Part shown: one piece after another, positions 1-8,713 of the stretch
Layout of the letters: each line of letters starts with the position of its first letter
Position numbering within the stretch: position 1 is the stretch's first letter
Origin: Octadecabacter antarcticus 307
GTDB taxonomy: Bacteria > Pseudomonadota > Alphaproteobacteria > Rhodobacterales > Rhodobacteraceae
Direction: 5' to 3'
DNA length: 64,000 nucleotides
Assembly (NCBI RefSeq): GCF_000155675.2
Contig: NC_020911.1
Coordinates: forward strand, 548,501 to 612,500
Notes under the pieces: model-generated
Database searches by the model: none
What the model saw: only the letters and a program-made list of their open reading frames with translations
What the model was told of the DNA's origin: nothing
Position numbers and translations under genes: made by a program

Positions 1-156
1 AACACGATCCGCCTGCACTTACCACGCGATAACGGCCTGTCGTGCATCCGCTGAGGCCTATCTACGCCCCTGAGCGTCATTAGGGCCTCTACGTGATCTT
101 GCTTCTCCAGTGCGATACAGCGCCAGTAGCGCGTTGTTGATGGTTTTATCCTGCAT
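1..156 (-). pseudogene. possible frameshifted small gene, cut by window edge
   Basis: On the minus strand an ATG opens MQDKTINNALLAL and reads 32 codons to a TAG at 58-60. After about codon 15 a neighbouring frame is open to the window edge and reads KQDHVEALMTLRGVDRPQ, then a basic stretch. From memory, small Rhodobacteraceae proteins begin with a similar NNALLAL segment followed by an HVEAL segment, so the two frames could be one gene split by an indel. This is a weak, memory-based assignment. On the plus strand the first 54 bases could instead be the end of an open frame (…HLPRDNGLSCIR then TGA). Bases 157-252 hold nothing I can recognise. Confidence 0.25.
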
Positions 157-252
157 GCCCTATTGTGATTCACATGGCGGGAAAGGTCAGCTATATTGTT
201 GGTGCGTTTGATACATAAGGCCGGATATTTTTGAGACAAAGACAGCGGAAGG

Positions 253-846
253 TTAGAGGGCCTTGCGCGCGTTGAGCGCGGCCGTGATCGTGCCGTCGTC
301 AAGGTAGTCGAGTTCGCCGCCAACGGGGACACCTTGAGCCAAGGTTGTAACTTGTACGCCGTGCAATTCATCCGCTATGTAGTGTGCGGTGGTTTGGCCG
401 TCGATTGTGGCCCCCAGCGCAAGGATCACTTCGGTGATGTGTTCGGTCGTGATGCGGTCGCGCAATTTCGGGATACGCAACTCATCGGGGCCAATGTCAT
501 CAAGTGCGGACAATGTACCGCCAAGGACATGGTAGCGGCCTTTGAAAACGCCAGACCGTTCCATCGCCCAAAGGTCCGCCACGTCTTCGACGACGCAAAT
601 TTGGCCGACGTTGCGTTTCTCGCTTTTACAAATCCCGCAAATTTCAGAGGTGCCGATATTGCCACAGTTCAGGCATTCGCGCGCAGTTGCCCCTACGATC
701 GTCAACGCTTCTGCCAGCGGGTTCAGCAGTTGTCCGCGCTTTTTGATCAGGTGTAAAACGGCGCGGCGCGCTGATCTGGGGCCTAACCCTGGAAGGCGGG
801 CCATTAGATCAATCAATGCGTCGATGTCTTTGGGGGCTTGGGTCAT
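253..846 (-). CDS. recR: recombination mediator protein RecR
   Basis: RecR acts with RecF and RecO to load RecA on gapped DNA. The 197-residue length is normal for the family. A helix-hairpin-helix segment ([13 protein letters not shown], about residues 18-30) is followed by the four-cysteine zinc finger (C58, C61, C70, C73). The Toprim domain starts at about residue 82 ([15 protein letters not shown], then YHVLGG). It is the last gene of dnaX-ybaB-recR, an arrangement conserved across many bacteria. The three genes share a strand with short gaps, so co-transcription is likely. Confidence 0.97.
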   Translation of the reverse strand: MTQAPKDIDALIDLMARLPGLGPRSARRAVLHLIKKRGQLLNPLAEALTIVGATARECLNCGNIGTSEICGICKSEKRNVGQICVVEDVADLWAMERSGVFKGRYHVLGGTLSALDDIGPDELRIPKLRDRITTEHITEVILALGATIDGQTTAHYIADELHGVQVTTLAQGVPVGGELDYLDDGTITAALNARKAL

Positions 847-943
847 GGATGGACTGGTCTACTCCGGACAGGGGGGGGCGGCATGCGAATTGCGAAGGCA
901 ATTTGCTACACCGCACGGGATAGAACGAATAGCGTTCGACCGA

Positions 944-1288
944 CTAAAATGGCAACTTCATATCGGCTGGAAGGCCCAAACCATCTGTCAGTTTCGCCAT
1001 TTCTTCCTGCGCCTTGTCAGATGCTTTGGATTGTGCATCTTTAATCGCCGCAAGGATCAGGTCTTCGACGACCTCTTTGTCGTCACCGTTGAAGATAGAC
1101 GGATCAATATCCAGCGCCTTAAGTTCACCCTTCGCGCTCGCCGTTGCCTTGACCAAACCCGCACCGCTGACCCCGACGACGACGATGTCGTGCAGGTCGT
1201 CTTGCAACTGGCCCATCTGCTTTTGCATCTCTTGGGCTTTTTTCATCATTCCGGCCATATCGCCGAGGCCACCTAGTCCTTTGAACAT
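944..1288 (-). CDS. YbaB/EbfC family nucleoid-associated protein
   Basis: Small DNA-binding protein of the YbaB/EbfC family, 114 residues, typically a dimer that coats DNA. The N-terminus is the family signature MFKGLGGLGDMAGMMKKAQ, followed by the amphipathic helix of the fold and GVSGAGLVKATASAKGE. The frame stays open upstream to 1345, but the ATG at 1288 is preceded by AGGAG about 8 bases away and matches the conserved family start, so the longer N-terminus is rejected. It lies between dnaX and recR. Confidence 0.95.
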   Translation of the reverse strand: MFKGLGGLGDMAGMMKKAQEMQKQMGQLQDDLHDIVVVGVSGAGLVKATASAKGELKALDIDPSIFNGDDKEVVEDLILAAIKDAQSKASDKAQEEMAKLTDGLGLPADMKLPF

Positions 1289-1351
1289 CACCGTCTCCTG
1301 AATATCTATTGCGGGATAGATAGGCAGCACGCGCGCAGGCTGCAAGGCGCG

Positions 1352-3124
1352 TTAGCTGTCTTCAAATGGATCCCATTCGTCGTCAACTTCCGGCAGTGCT
1401 TCGAGTTCGGCTTCCGCCTCAAGCGCTTTGGGGGTTCGAATGTCGGTGATTCTGGCACCAGGAAATTTCATCAGGACGGCCTGAACCAGCGGATGCGCCT
1501 TTGCCTTATCGCGCAGTGCGTTGTTTTCGGTGTCGCGAATTTCGGCAATCGTTGCGGCGCCGCCCTCGTTGACCAGCGTGACGGCCCAGCGATTGCCAGT
1601 CCAAGCTTGAAGGCGTGATCCTAGCCGCTGCGCGAGGTCGCTTGGCGCGCCTTTCGCGGGCACGAATTCGATGCGACCGGGTTGGTAGGCCGCAAGGCGC
1701 ATGCCGGTTTCGACTTCGACCAGCAATTTTACGTCGCGGTGGCGGCGGATCAGTTCGACGATGTGATCAAAGGTTGGATAATGTACCAGCGCCTCGTCTT
1801 CCGCCACGGCGAGAACCGCGCCACTGGCCGACGAAGATGGACCGCTGGGGCCAGAATGGGTTGGCGCAGCAGCGCTCGACTGCGCGTCGGTGTTCACGGC
1901 AGGGGCCGCGCGTGGGCCGCCACCGCCTCGGCCACCGGGAGAGCCACCGGGAGGCGGTGTTTCTTTGTCGAGCTTGCGCAAGAGTTCTTCAACGCTCGGC
2001 AAATCCGCCACGTGTGTCAGGCGGATGATCGCCATTTCTGCAGCCATCATCGCATTGGGGGCCATCGCCACTTCTTCGAGGGCTTTCAGCAACATCTGCC
2101 ACAACCGTGTCAGCACGCGCATCGCCAAAGCATCCGCCATGGCAATACCGCGCGTGCGTTCATCGGGGCTGACGGTGGGGTCTTCGGTGGCATCAGGTGT
2201 GATTTTGATCACACTGACCCAGTGGGCGATTTCGGCCAGATCTCGCAGGATTGCCATTGGATCGGCACCGTCCGCGTATTGGCTGGACAGTTCATGCAGC
2301 GCGTCTGCCGCCCGCCCCTTAAGGATCATGTCAAACAGATCAAGCACACGGCCACGATCCGCGAGGCCAAGCATCGCGCGGACTTGATCTGCCGTGGTCT
2401 CGCCTGCGCCATGTGAAATCGCTTGGTCCAGCAATGATTGCGCATCACGCGCGGACCCTTCGGCGGCGCGAGTTATCAGGGCGAGCGCGTCATCGGTGAT
2501 TTCAGCCTTTTCAGCTTTTGCAATTTTGCGCAGCAGGCCGATCTGGTCTTCGGGTTCGATCCGGCGCAAATCAAAGCGCTGACAGCGGGACAGAACTGTC
2601 ACAGGAACCTTGCGAATTTCGGTTGTCGCGAAGATGAATTTGACGTGCTCGGGCGGTTCTTCGAGGGTCTTAAGAAGTGCGTTGAACGCGTTCACGGACA
2701 GCATGTGCACTTCGTCAATGATGTAGACTTTATAACGTGCGGACGCGGCGCGGTAATGCACGCTTTCGATGATTTCACGAATATCGCCAACGCCGGTTCG
2801 CGACGCAGCGTCCATTTCCATCACGTCAACATGTCGACCTTCCATGATCGCGGCGCAGTTTTCGCATGTGCCACAGGGTTCGGTCGTCGGCCCACCCTGA
2901 CCATCGATCCCGATGCAATTCATCCCCTTGGCGATGATCCGCGCAGTGGTCGTTTTACCGGTGCCTCGGATGCCTGTCATGATGAACGCCTGCGCGATCC
3001 GGTCCGCGGCAAACGCGTTTTTAAGCGTGCGCACCATCGCATCCTGTCCGACAAGATCGGCAAATGTCTCTGGGCGGTATTTCCGCGCGAGGACTTGGTA
3101 TTTTGGGCTATCAGATTCGGTCAT
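1352..3124 (-). CDS. dnaX: DNA polymerase III subunits gamma/tau
   Basis: Clamp-loader ATPase that loads the beta clamp and couples it to the polymerase core; 590 residues. The AAA+ Walker A is GIRGTGKTTT (about residues 51-60), a zinc module has Cys at about 70, 84, 87 and 90, the DEVH Walker B variant is near 137-140, and the sensor/arginine-finger SRC motif is near 179-181. A Pro/Gly/Ser-rich linker (about residues 395-440) leads to the tau-type C-terminal domain that ends in an acidic tail (DDEWDPFEDS). I saw no run of six or more A in the coding strand, so there is no obvious slippery site for a shorter gamma product. It heads the ybaB-recR operon. Confidence 0.96.
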   Translation of the reverse strand: MTESDSPKYQVLARKYRPETFADLVGQDAMVRTLKNAFAADRIAQAFIMTGIRGTGKTTTARIIAKGMNCIGIDGQGGPTTEPCGTCENCAAIMEGRHVDVMEMDAASRTGVGDIREIIESVHYRAASARYKVYIIDEVHMLSVNAFNALLKTLEEPPEHVKFIFATTEIRKVPVTVLSRCQRFDLRRIEPEDQIGLLRKIAKAEKAEITDDALALITRAAEGSARDAQSLLDQAISHGAGETTADQVRAMLGLADRGRVLDLFDMILKGRAADALHELSSQYADGADPMAILRDLAEIAHWVSVIKITPDATEDPTVSPDERTRGIAMADALAMRVLTRLWQMLLKALEEVAMAPNAMMAAEMAIIRLTHVADLPSVEELLRKLDKETPPPGGSPGGRGGGGPRAAPAVNTDAQSSAAAPTHSGPSGPSSSASGAVLAVAEDEALVHYPTFDHIVELIRRHRDVKLLVEVETGMRLAAYQPGRIEFVPAKGAPSDLAQRLGSRLQAWTGNRWAVTLVNEGGAATIAEIRDTENNALRDKAKAHPLVQAVLMKFPGARITDIRTPKALEAEAELEALPEVDDEWDPFEDS

Positions 3125-3378
3125 TGAATAAAGGTACGCGGTGCCCTAGCCGACGTCCACCGCCCTAGCGCGTCCAATTCAGTCGTTTTATCCATCCGTG
3201 CAAGATTGCAGCCTTCTTGCTGACGGAGAGATGCGCGTGTAAACTAAATCTGCCCATAGGGGCATTCAGGTTCGCGAAAAACTGCCCTCAGCACCCTCCA
3301 TATTGAAGTTGACGAACCATGAAGGTCTTTCTCATGCCCTACTTAGCGAACTCTTGGGTTATTTGAATGAGGAAGCCG

Positions 3379-3815
3379 ATGACTGGCAAATCCCTAGATA
3401 GATTGCGCAGTGGCGCGAAGACTTTGAAAGCTGGCTATGTGTCCGGTTCGTCAGAGGCCTTGACGCGAAATGCCATTGCGGGCCTCCGCAGCGACGGTGC
3501 GGATTTAAAGTATGTGGACTATCTGCATATGATTTCCCGCACGCTCGATTTCGATAATGCCGAAACGGTTGGGCTGTTGTTGAATGTCGGTGTGGACTCC
3601 TGTCAGGGGTCTGATGCCGAGGTGGTTGATATCAAAACGCGGCGTGGCATTCCCACATTGCATCAAGCGGCGCTGTTCTTATTTTTTTGCTGGAATACCG
3701 CGCTGACCTGCTGCGCCGCGCAATTGCCGCATCCGGTGTACCGAAAATCCGTGCGATTTTGCAGAAATGGGCAGACCCTATGCTCGGACAGGTGGTGGAA
3801 CATGGGGTCTTCTGA
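3379..3815 (+). pseudogene. ankyrin-like protein gene broken by frameshift
   Basis: The start at 3379 follows GAGGAAG. The N-terminus (SLDRLRSGAKTLKAGYVSG, then LKYVDYLHMISRTLDFD) resembles the leader of bacterial ankyrin-type proteins, which usually reads LKHADxLHVIAR. An ankyrin-like stretch (VGLLLNVGVDS, then GIPTLHQAAL) follows. At a run of seven T (3682-3688) the sensible frame moves to the next register, which reads LLEYRADLLRRAIAASGV and ends …VVEHGVF at a TGA at 3813-3815. In the original register the reading would fuse into the phosphatase gene below through a nonsensical linker. The domain also seems much shorter than intact relatives, so decay is more likely than programmed frameshifting. 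A sequencing error at the T run is possible. Confidence 0.55.
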
Positions 3816-4296
3816 ATTCGCGATCTTTCCGCTGGATGTGGGCGCAGGGCAGGTCGCGCTGTCCCCCATTCCGGGGCGATCTGGATCGTACGTAGCTGAT
3901 CTGTCGGCAATATTGCGCTGGAGTCCGGACCTCGTGCTGACGATGACAACCCTAAGTGAACTGGACTGGATGGGCGCGTCTGGTTTTGGGGACGACCTTG
4001 CGGCGGTTGGGGTGGCGTGGCGTCATTTGCCAATTGTGGATTTGGGCGCGCCGGATGCGGACGTCGCCAGCGCATGGGATGAGGTCTCAATCCTCAGCGC
4101 AACAACCTTGGCGGGCGGCGGCAAGATCTTGACCCATTGTTTCGGCGGCTGTGGGCGGTCTGGTATGGTGGCGTTGCGGTTGATGATTGAAGCCGGGGAA
4201 GCCCCAGAAGACGCGCTTATACGTCTGCGAAAAACGCGGCCCTGTGCTGTGGAAACCGATGACCAACAGCGATGGGCAATCAGGTCTTCCGCTTAG
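3802..4296 (+). CDS. protein tyrosine / dual-specificity phosphatase-like protein
   Basis: A 164-residue protein of the cysteine-based phosphatase fold. The P-loop signature HCFGGCGRSGM (H-C-x5-R-S) lies near residue 113, with the general-acid loop candidate DLGAPDAD upstream, so phosphoester hydrolysis through a phosphocysteine is expected. The substrate is unknown. The ATG at 3802 overlaps the end of the ankyrin-like gene (…GTCTTCTGA), suggesting translational coupling when that gene was intact. A longer in-frame reading back to 3367 exists only because of the upstream frame disruption and gives an implausible hydrophobic/Cys-rich linker. Its 3' end overlaps that of rsgA by 17 bases, convergently. 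Confidence 0.75.
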   Translation: MGSSEFAIFPLDVGAGQVALSPIPGRSGSYVADLSAILRWSPDLVLTMTTLSELDWMGASGFGDDLAAVGVAWRHLPIVDLGAPDADVASAWDEVSILSATTLAGGGKILTHCFGGCGRSGMVALRLMIEAGEAPEDALIRLRKTRPCAVETDDQQRWAIRSSA

Positions 4297-5314
4297 CTTT
4301 CCCGCGCGCCTGACCTTCGTCGTGCATCTTTTGGAGCCGTTTGAGATGGCCGCGGTTCTCCCCAACTGTCGCAGTATTGAACCGGTTCTCTTTCTCTAGT
4401 TTGCGCCACCGCTCAATCCGGTCCGCGTCCAGATCACCCGCCGCGATCGCCGCGCGAATAGCGCAGCCCGGTTCGGTCACATGGGCGCAGTCGTTGAATT
4501 TGCACGTCGCGGCCAATTCGGTAATGTCGGAAAATACCTCATCCACACCGCTCTCGGCATCGACCAAACGCAATTCGCGCATGCCGGGTGTGTCGATCAA
4601 CCATCCGCCAGCGAACGTTGCTCGCAGATTGCGGTTTGTTGTCGTGTGGCGGCCTTTGGCATCGCCCGCGCGGATATCTTGCGTGGCGTCGATGACATCC
4701 GTCAGGCGGTTCTGGATCGTGGTTTTCCCGACGCCGGATGATCCGACCAAAGCCAGCGTTTGCCCGTTGCTGCACCATGGGTTCAGCCGCTTGACATCTT
4801 CATCGTCCGTAGCGTTGATAGCAATCGCCCTCAGCATCGGCGACAGCTTTTCGGCCTTTTTGACGTAGTCAGAGGGGTCGTCGCATTGGTCTGCTTTGGT
4901 CAGGATCACCAGTGGTAAACAGCCTGATGCCGCACACATCGCCAGATAGCGTTCAAGCCGCGCGACGTTGAAATCGGCGTTGCAGCTGGTGACGATGCCA
5001 AGTGTGTCGACATTGGCGGCGATCAGTTGCGGTTTGGAATCTTCGCCAGCCGCGCGACGGGTGATTTCTGTGGTGCGTGTCAGCGGTTCGGACGCGGCAG
5101 CCCCCGTCGCGATCACCCAGTCGCCAACGGCATACAGACCGGCGGCGGCGACGGGCGACAAGGATATGGGCCCGCCTGCTGACAACCCATCAAGACGGGA
5201 TCGATGCACGGCTGCAACACGAACGGGGTGACTGGGGGGGGCGCCGTCAGGTTCCAGTTTGATCTGGCGTGCGAAATGGGTCGACCAGCCAAGGGTTCTG
5301 AGGGTTTTATTCAT
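4280..5314 (-). CDS. rsgA: ribosome small subunit-dependent GTPase RsgA
   Basis: Circularly permuted GTPase that releases late assembly factors from the 30S subunit; 344 residues. The motif order is permuted as expected: G4 (TKAD, 139-142) comes before G1 (GSSGVGKT, 191-198) and G3 (DTPG, 241-244). The C-terminal zinc knuckle is C271, C276, H278, C284. An OB-fold precedes the GTPase domain. I start at ATG 5314 (MNKTLRTLGW). The frame is open upstream to 5419, but that would run into the SRP RNA gene, which argues against the extension. The last residues (RGKAKRKT) are basic. Confidence 0.95.
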   Translation of the reverse strand: MNKTLRTLGWSTHFARQIKLEPDGAPPSHPVRVAAVHRSRLDGLSAGGPISLSPVAAAGLYAVGDWVIATGAAASEPLTRTTEITRRAAGEDSKPQLIAANVDTLGIVTSCNADFNVARLERYLAMCAASGCLPLVILTKADQCDDPSDYVKKAEKLSPMLRAIAINATDDEDVKRLNPWCSNGQTLALVGSSGVGKTTIQNRLTDVIDATQDIRAGDAKGRHTTTNRNLRATFAGGWLIDTPGMRELRLVDAESGVDEVFSDITELAATCKFNDCAHVTEPGCAIRAAIAAGDLDADRIERWRKLEKENRFNTATVGENRGHLKRLQKMHDEGQARGKAKRKT

Positions 5315-5375
5315 GTCGCTACAGTATCCTATTGAGCGACTCCGCAAAAGCTTCGCTTTCACTCTATCGTTCCCT

Positions 5376-5399
5376 GCGAAAACGCGATGCGTTTTTGCA
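5376..5399 (-). terminator. hairpin terminator after SRP RNA
   Basis: Read on the minus strand, AAAACGC and GCGTTTT pair around a three-base ATC loop just after the 3' end of the SRP RNA, and the right arm contains the U run. It probably ends ffs transcription before rsgA. The weak, AU-rich stem leaves room for read-through. Confidence 0.5.
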
Positions 5400-5405
5400 G
5401 TAGGT

Positions 5406-5499
5406 GAGAGGTTGGACATCGACCCAAGTGGGGCTCGTTGTGGCTGCTTCCTTCCGGACCTGACCAGGTTGGCGAGGCACTTACCCGCGCCAACCCCTC
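5406..5499 (-). ncRNA. ffs: signal recognition particle RNA (4.5S type)
   Basis: The conserved apical domain reads CAGGTCCGGAAGGAAGCAGC on the minus strand, the Ffh-binding loop of bacterial 4.5S RNA. The ends pair: the 5' GGGGTTGG matches CCAACCTC at the 3' end, giving the usual single long hairpin of about 94 nt. A good promoter sits immediately upstream and a hairpin downstream. Ends are estimated from the pairing and may be a few bases off. The partner protein gene ffh begins beyond the right end of this window. Confidence 0.93.
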
Positions 5500-5506
5500 A
5501 ATCGTT

Positions 5507-5535
5507 GATATAGGACCACATAGGCCATCGCGCAA
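5507..5535 (-). promoter_or_regulatory. promoter of SRP RNA
   Basis: TTGCGC and TATATC are separated by exactly 17 bases on the minus strand, with the -10 about 8 bases before the predicted RNA 5' end. This fits a strong housekeeping sigma-70-type promoter. Confidence 0.65.
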
Positions 5536-5582
5536 GGGCCAGAACGATTGCGCCTTGTTCTGTGACATGGCATCGGTGCCTG

Positions 5583-6536
5583 ATGAAAAATGCAGAAACA
5601 GTTACGTTCGGCGGGTCCGGTCTGGATCGGGCGGCCCACATGCGCGGAAATATTGAAACAGCTGCGGCTGACACCGCTGCCTGCTCGATTATTCTGTGGC
5701 GCGGCAAGCTGCTGTTGGATCGCATCGGCGGACCGCTGGCACGCCTGCCACTTGATCATCCAGTGATGGCCGACGCTGGCGCTGTTCAGGTGTTCCTAGG
5801 GCTCGACGAAGACGGACCGGTTTTTGCCGTGTCGTTGACAGGCTGGGATCCTGTGTTGCCTGACGGTGATGACATGAACACATTTCTGGACACGACGTTG
5901 CAGCAACACCGTGCCACGGGCGACGCCGTTTTCGCAGAACTGCGGGGGATCATGACAACCCTTAGCCTGTGCGACGCTGAACTTGCAGCGACGGCCCGCG
6001 CGCTTCTGGGTTGGCACGACAGCCATAGTTTCTGTTCTGCCTGCGGGACGCAAAGCACGGCGGCGGATGCAGGATGGCGGCGCGTTTGTCCCGCATGCGG
6101 CACGTCCCACTTTCCACGCACCGATCCGGTTGTGATCATGCTGATCGTGTCCGGTGATGATGTCCTTGTTGGTCGTTCCCCGGAGTGGCCAGATGGCATG
6201 TATTCCCTGCTCGCCGGATTTGTAGAACCGGGCGAAACTATTGAGGCCGCAGTGCGCCGCGAGGTGTCTGAGGAAGCTGGGATCATAGTCGGAGACGTGA
6301 CTTATCTGGCCAGCCAACCTTGGGCTTTTCCGTCGTCACTGATGATTGGCTGCTACGGTGAGGCGACGTCCACTGATATCACGCTGGACCCGATCGAGCT
6401 TGAGGATGCGCGCTGGGTTAGTCGCGCCGAGATGGAACAGGCCGCCCGAGGTGAGCATCCGAAGATACAGTCTGCTAGAAATGGTGCCATTGCACATTTT
6501 TTGCTAGAGAACTGGCTGACGAATACGCTAGAGTAA
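5583..6536 (+). CDS. nudC: NAD(+) diphosphatase / NAD-capped RNA decapping Nudix hydrolase
   Basis: Nudix enzyme that cleaves NADH/NAD to NMN(H) and AMP and, in studied members, removes NAD caps from RNA; 317 residues. The zinc ribbon has Cys 151, 154, 169 and 172. The Nudix box runs about 212-234 (GFVEPGETIEAAVRREVSEE). The NADH-specific array after it reads SQPWAFP (family SQPWPFP). The N-terminal NudC-like domain covers the first 130 residues. Start chosen at the ATG giving MKNAETVTF; the frame is open seven codons further upstream. Confidence 0.93.
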   Translation: MKNAETVTFGGSGLDRAAHMRGNIETAAADTAACSIILWRGKLLLDRIGGPLARLPLDHPVMADAGAVQVFLGLDEDGPVFAVSLTGWDPVLPDGDDMNTFLDTTLQQHRATGDAVFAELRGIMTTLSLCDAELAATARALLGWHDSHSFCSACGTQSTAADAGWRRVCPACGTSHFPRTDPVVIMLIVSGDDVLVGRSPEWPDGMYSLLAGFVEPGETIEAAVRREVSEEAGIIVGDVTYLASQPWAFPSSLMIGCYGEATSTDITLDPIELEDARWVSRAEMEQAARGEHPKIQSARNGAIAHFLLENWLTNTLE

Positions 6537-6587
6537 CGCGAACTAACAAGTAACGGACCGGCAAGGTCGAAAACTGGGCACCACATT

Positions 6588-7049
6588 ATGGAATTTGCGA
6601 CAAGCGACGATATTGAAGCACCAATTGAGCATGTTTTTGATCAGGTCACCGATTTCGCCACCTTCGAGCGGTCAATTATGCGTCGTGGCGGCGATGTTGA
6701 ACGGATCGCGGGCGGTGATGCGGCTGTCGTCGGCACAAAATGGCACGTTAAATTTCTGCTGCGCGGGGCTGAACGAAGCGTCAATGCAGAAATCGGTGAG
6801 GTTAATAAACCCACCGGCCTGACAATCGAAATTACGTCCAAAAGCGCAGATGCGACCATGTTGATTGAATTGATCGCGCTTAGTCGTGCCCGCACGCGTC
6901 TTAACTGCAAGTTCGTCGCGAAGGCAAAAACCATTGCAGCGAAAGTGATGTTTCAGTCTGTTCGCTTTTCGCGTCAGAAAAGCCAAGCGCATTTTAAATC
7001 TATTGTGTCGGGTTTTGCGAAAGACGTCGAAACCCGTTATCGCGGCTAG
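6588..7049 (+). CDS. SRPBCC-family protein
   Basis: A 153-residue protein with the START/Bet v1-like opening MEFATSDDIEAPIEHVFDQV, then TDFATFERSIMRRGGDV, typical of SRPBCC small-ligand or lipid-binding folds. A central block (GTKWHVKFLLRGAERSVNAE) has the alternating pattern of the fold's sheet. No catalytic residue or specific function can be assigned. It follows nudC by 51 bases on the same strand and ends in a shared CTAG with the convergent pheA (4-base overlap). Confidence 0.75.
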   Translation: MEFATSDDIEAPIEHVFDQVTDFATFERSIMRRGGDVERIAGGDAAVVGTKWHVKFLLRGAERSVNAEIGEVNKPTGLTIEITSKSADATMLIELIALSRARTRLNCKFVAKAKTIAAKVMFQSVRFSRQKSQAHFKSIVSGFAKDVETRYRG

Positions 7050-7894
7050 CGCTTTGCCTTTTCGTGCCGACGCGGTGCTGCGGGGAACACGCCCATCAAC
7101 CGAATATGGTCGGTGAAATAATCCAACTCATCCATTGCGCGTTGCACATTACGGTCGTCGGGGTGGCCTTCGACCTCAGCGTAGAACTGCGTCGCAGTGA
7201 ACTGCCCACCGACCATGTAGCTTTCCAACTTGGTCATGTTGACGCCATTGGTCGCAAATCCGCCCATCGCTTTATATAATGCAGCAGGAATGTTGCGCAC
7301 GCGGAACACAAAGCTGGTGACCATGCCATGCTTGCCGCGATGGTTTAGATCGAGGTCGCGTGACATAATCAGGAACCGTGTGGTGTTGCGATCGTGATCT
7401 TCGATGTGGCGTGCCAAAATATCAAGTCCATAGATTTTGGCGGCCATTTCAGACGCCAAGGCACCGGCTGTCATGTCTTCACCGGCGGCCACATCCATCG
7501 CAGCACGCGCGTTGTCGGGGCTGGCAACTGGCGAGATGCCGTGTTCGCGCAGAAACTTCCCGCACTGGGGCAGGATCACGATATGACCAGCGGCAGACCG
7601 GATTTGATTGAGCCGCGCCCCCGGTTTGCCAAGCAGATTAATATGAACCCGAACAAATGCCTCGTCCACGATATGAATCCCGCTTTCGGGCAACAACGTG
7701 TGTACATCGCCCACACGCCCATAGGTGGAATTTTCCACGGCGATCATACCAAGATCGGCGTCGCCTTTGCGAACTGCCTCGATTGCGGCATCGAATGTGG
7801 GGCAGGGCAGTGGTTCATAATCGGGGCGTGCCTCAACGCAGGCTTGATGCCCGTAGGCGCCTGGTTCACCTTGAAATGCGATGCGTTTGGTCAT
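7046..7894 (-). CDS. pheA: prephenate dehydratase
   Basis: Converts prephenate to phenylpyruvate in phenylalanine synthesis; 282 residues, a stand-alone dehydratase without a chorismate mutase domain (a separate mutase gene lies at 62.2 kb). The opening is the family's IAFQGEPGAYGHQA. The catalytic-domain TRF motif is seen as NTTRFLIM. The C-terminal ACT domain (from about residue 190, MVTSFVFRVRNIPAALYKAM, then GVNMTKLESY) carries the LESRP-equivalent region for phenylalanine feedback. Start set at ATG 7894 (MTKRIAFQG); the upstream ATG at 7918 would add eight non-conserved residues. Confidence 0.95.
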   Translation of the reverse strand: MTKRIAFQGEPGAYGHQACVEARPDYEPLPCPTFDAAIEAVRKGDADLGMIAVENSTYGRVGDVHTLLPESGIHIVDEAFVRVHINLLGKPGARLNQIRSAAGHIVILPQCGKFLREHGISPVASPDNARAAMDVAAGEDMTAGALASEMAAKIYGLDILARHIEDHDRNTTRFLIMSRDLDLNHRGKHGMVTSFVFRVRNIPAALYKAMGGFATNGVNMTKLESYMVGGQFTATQFYAEVEGHPDDRNVQRAMDELDYFTDHIRLMGVFPAAPRRHEKAKR

Positions 7895-8027
7895 CTTGTG
7901 TCCCAATTTTGCCCTCATGGCTGCACGCCATGCAAAAAATGGGCATTTGGTCGCGGTGCTACACCTTGATCATTGGAGGGGGAAGCGGATAGATGAATGC
8001 TGAATCAGGAAGAAATTGGAACGCGAC

Positions 8028-8543
8028 ATGTTCGACACAATGACAATGACCAAAGTTCTTGGTGCGCTATGTGGCACATTATTGCTCTTTTTGCTTGGCG
8101 GCTGGGTTGCTGAGTCGATTTACCACGCGGGCGGCCACGGCGATCACGAACAGGCTTATGTCATCCCGGTTGAGGGTGCCGATAGCGGCGACGTCGTTGT
8201 TGATGCAGGCCCTGCGTTCGAAGAAGTCTTCGCAATGGCTGACATTGACTCGGGCGAAGGTCAGTGGCGCGCGTGTTCTGCCTGTCACAAGCTTGCAGTT
8301 GGCGAAAATGGTACCGGCCCATACCTTTACGGTGTTGTCGGTCGCGATGTCGCTTCAGTTGACGCATTTGACTATTCTGGCGCCCTTATTGCGGTAAACG
8401 ATGTTTGGACACCTGAAGAATTGAATCTGTTCCTTGAAAACCCGAAAGGGTACGCACCGGGCACTGCTATGGGATACAATGGCATGCGCAAAATCGAAGA
8501 CCGCGCAGACCTGATCGCGTACCTCGATAGTCTCGACGACTAA
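8028..8543 (+). CDS. membrane-anchored class I cytochrome c
   Basis: A 171-residue c-type cytochrome. An uncleaved-looking N-terminal membrane segment (about residues 9-30, VLGALCGTLLLFLLGGWVAE) is followed by a linker and one cytochrome c domain with a single haem motif CSACH (83-87). A methionine near 148 (PGTAMGY) is the likely axial ligand. It resembles membrane-bound c552/CycM-type electron carriers between the bc1 complex and oxidases. The start is uncertain: AGGAAG lies 15 bases before the ATG used here and only 3 before an in-frame TTG at 8016. It diverges from pheA and a strong terminator follows. Confidence 0.9.
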   Translation: MFDTMTMTKVLGALCGTLLLFLLGGWVAESIYHAGGHGDHEQAYVIPVEGADSGDVVVDAGPAFEEVFAMADIDSGEGQWRACSACHKLAVGENGTGPYLYGVVGRDVASVDAFDYSGALIAVNDVWTPEELNLFLENPKGYAPGTAMGYNGMRKIEDRADLIAYLDSLDD

Positions 8544-8564
8544 ACACCACGTCAGAATTTTGTG

Positions 8565-8591
8565 AAGGCCGTCCCGTCCGGGACGGCCTTT
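8565..8591 (+). terminator. rho-independent terminator of cytochrome c gene
   Basis: AAGGCCGTCCCG and CGGGACGGCCTT form a long GC stem with a two- to three-base loop, followed by TTTCG. It sits 22 bases after the cytochrome stop codon. Confidence 0.85.
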
Positions 8592-8713
8592 CGCGTTTCA
8601 GGGTGTGGCTAAGCGTCTTGATCACGACAAGATCACGCATTCTCAACTTGAATGTTTGCCAGTCCCCGTCCTACCTTTAACAAAGCGAATTTGCCGATTT
8701 TTAGGAGCGTCCT

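Noticed and set aside
542..1276. 244-codon plus-strand frame over recR and ybaB
   Set aside because: Shadow of two well-supported minus-strand genes; no recognisable domain or ribosome-binding site.
1352..3124. Programmed frameshift in dnaX producing gamma
   Set aside because: No A6/A7 slippery run or following stem was seen in the coding strand.
5315..5419. 35-codon N-terminal extension of RsgA
   Set aside because: It would read into the SRP RNA gene and its terminator; the ATG at 5314 matches the family start.
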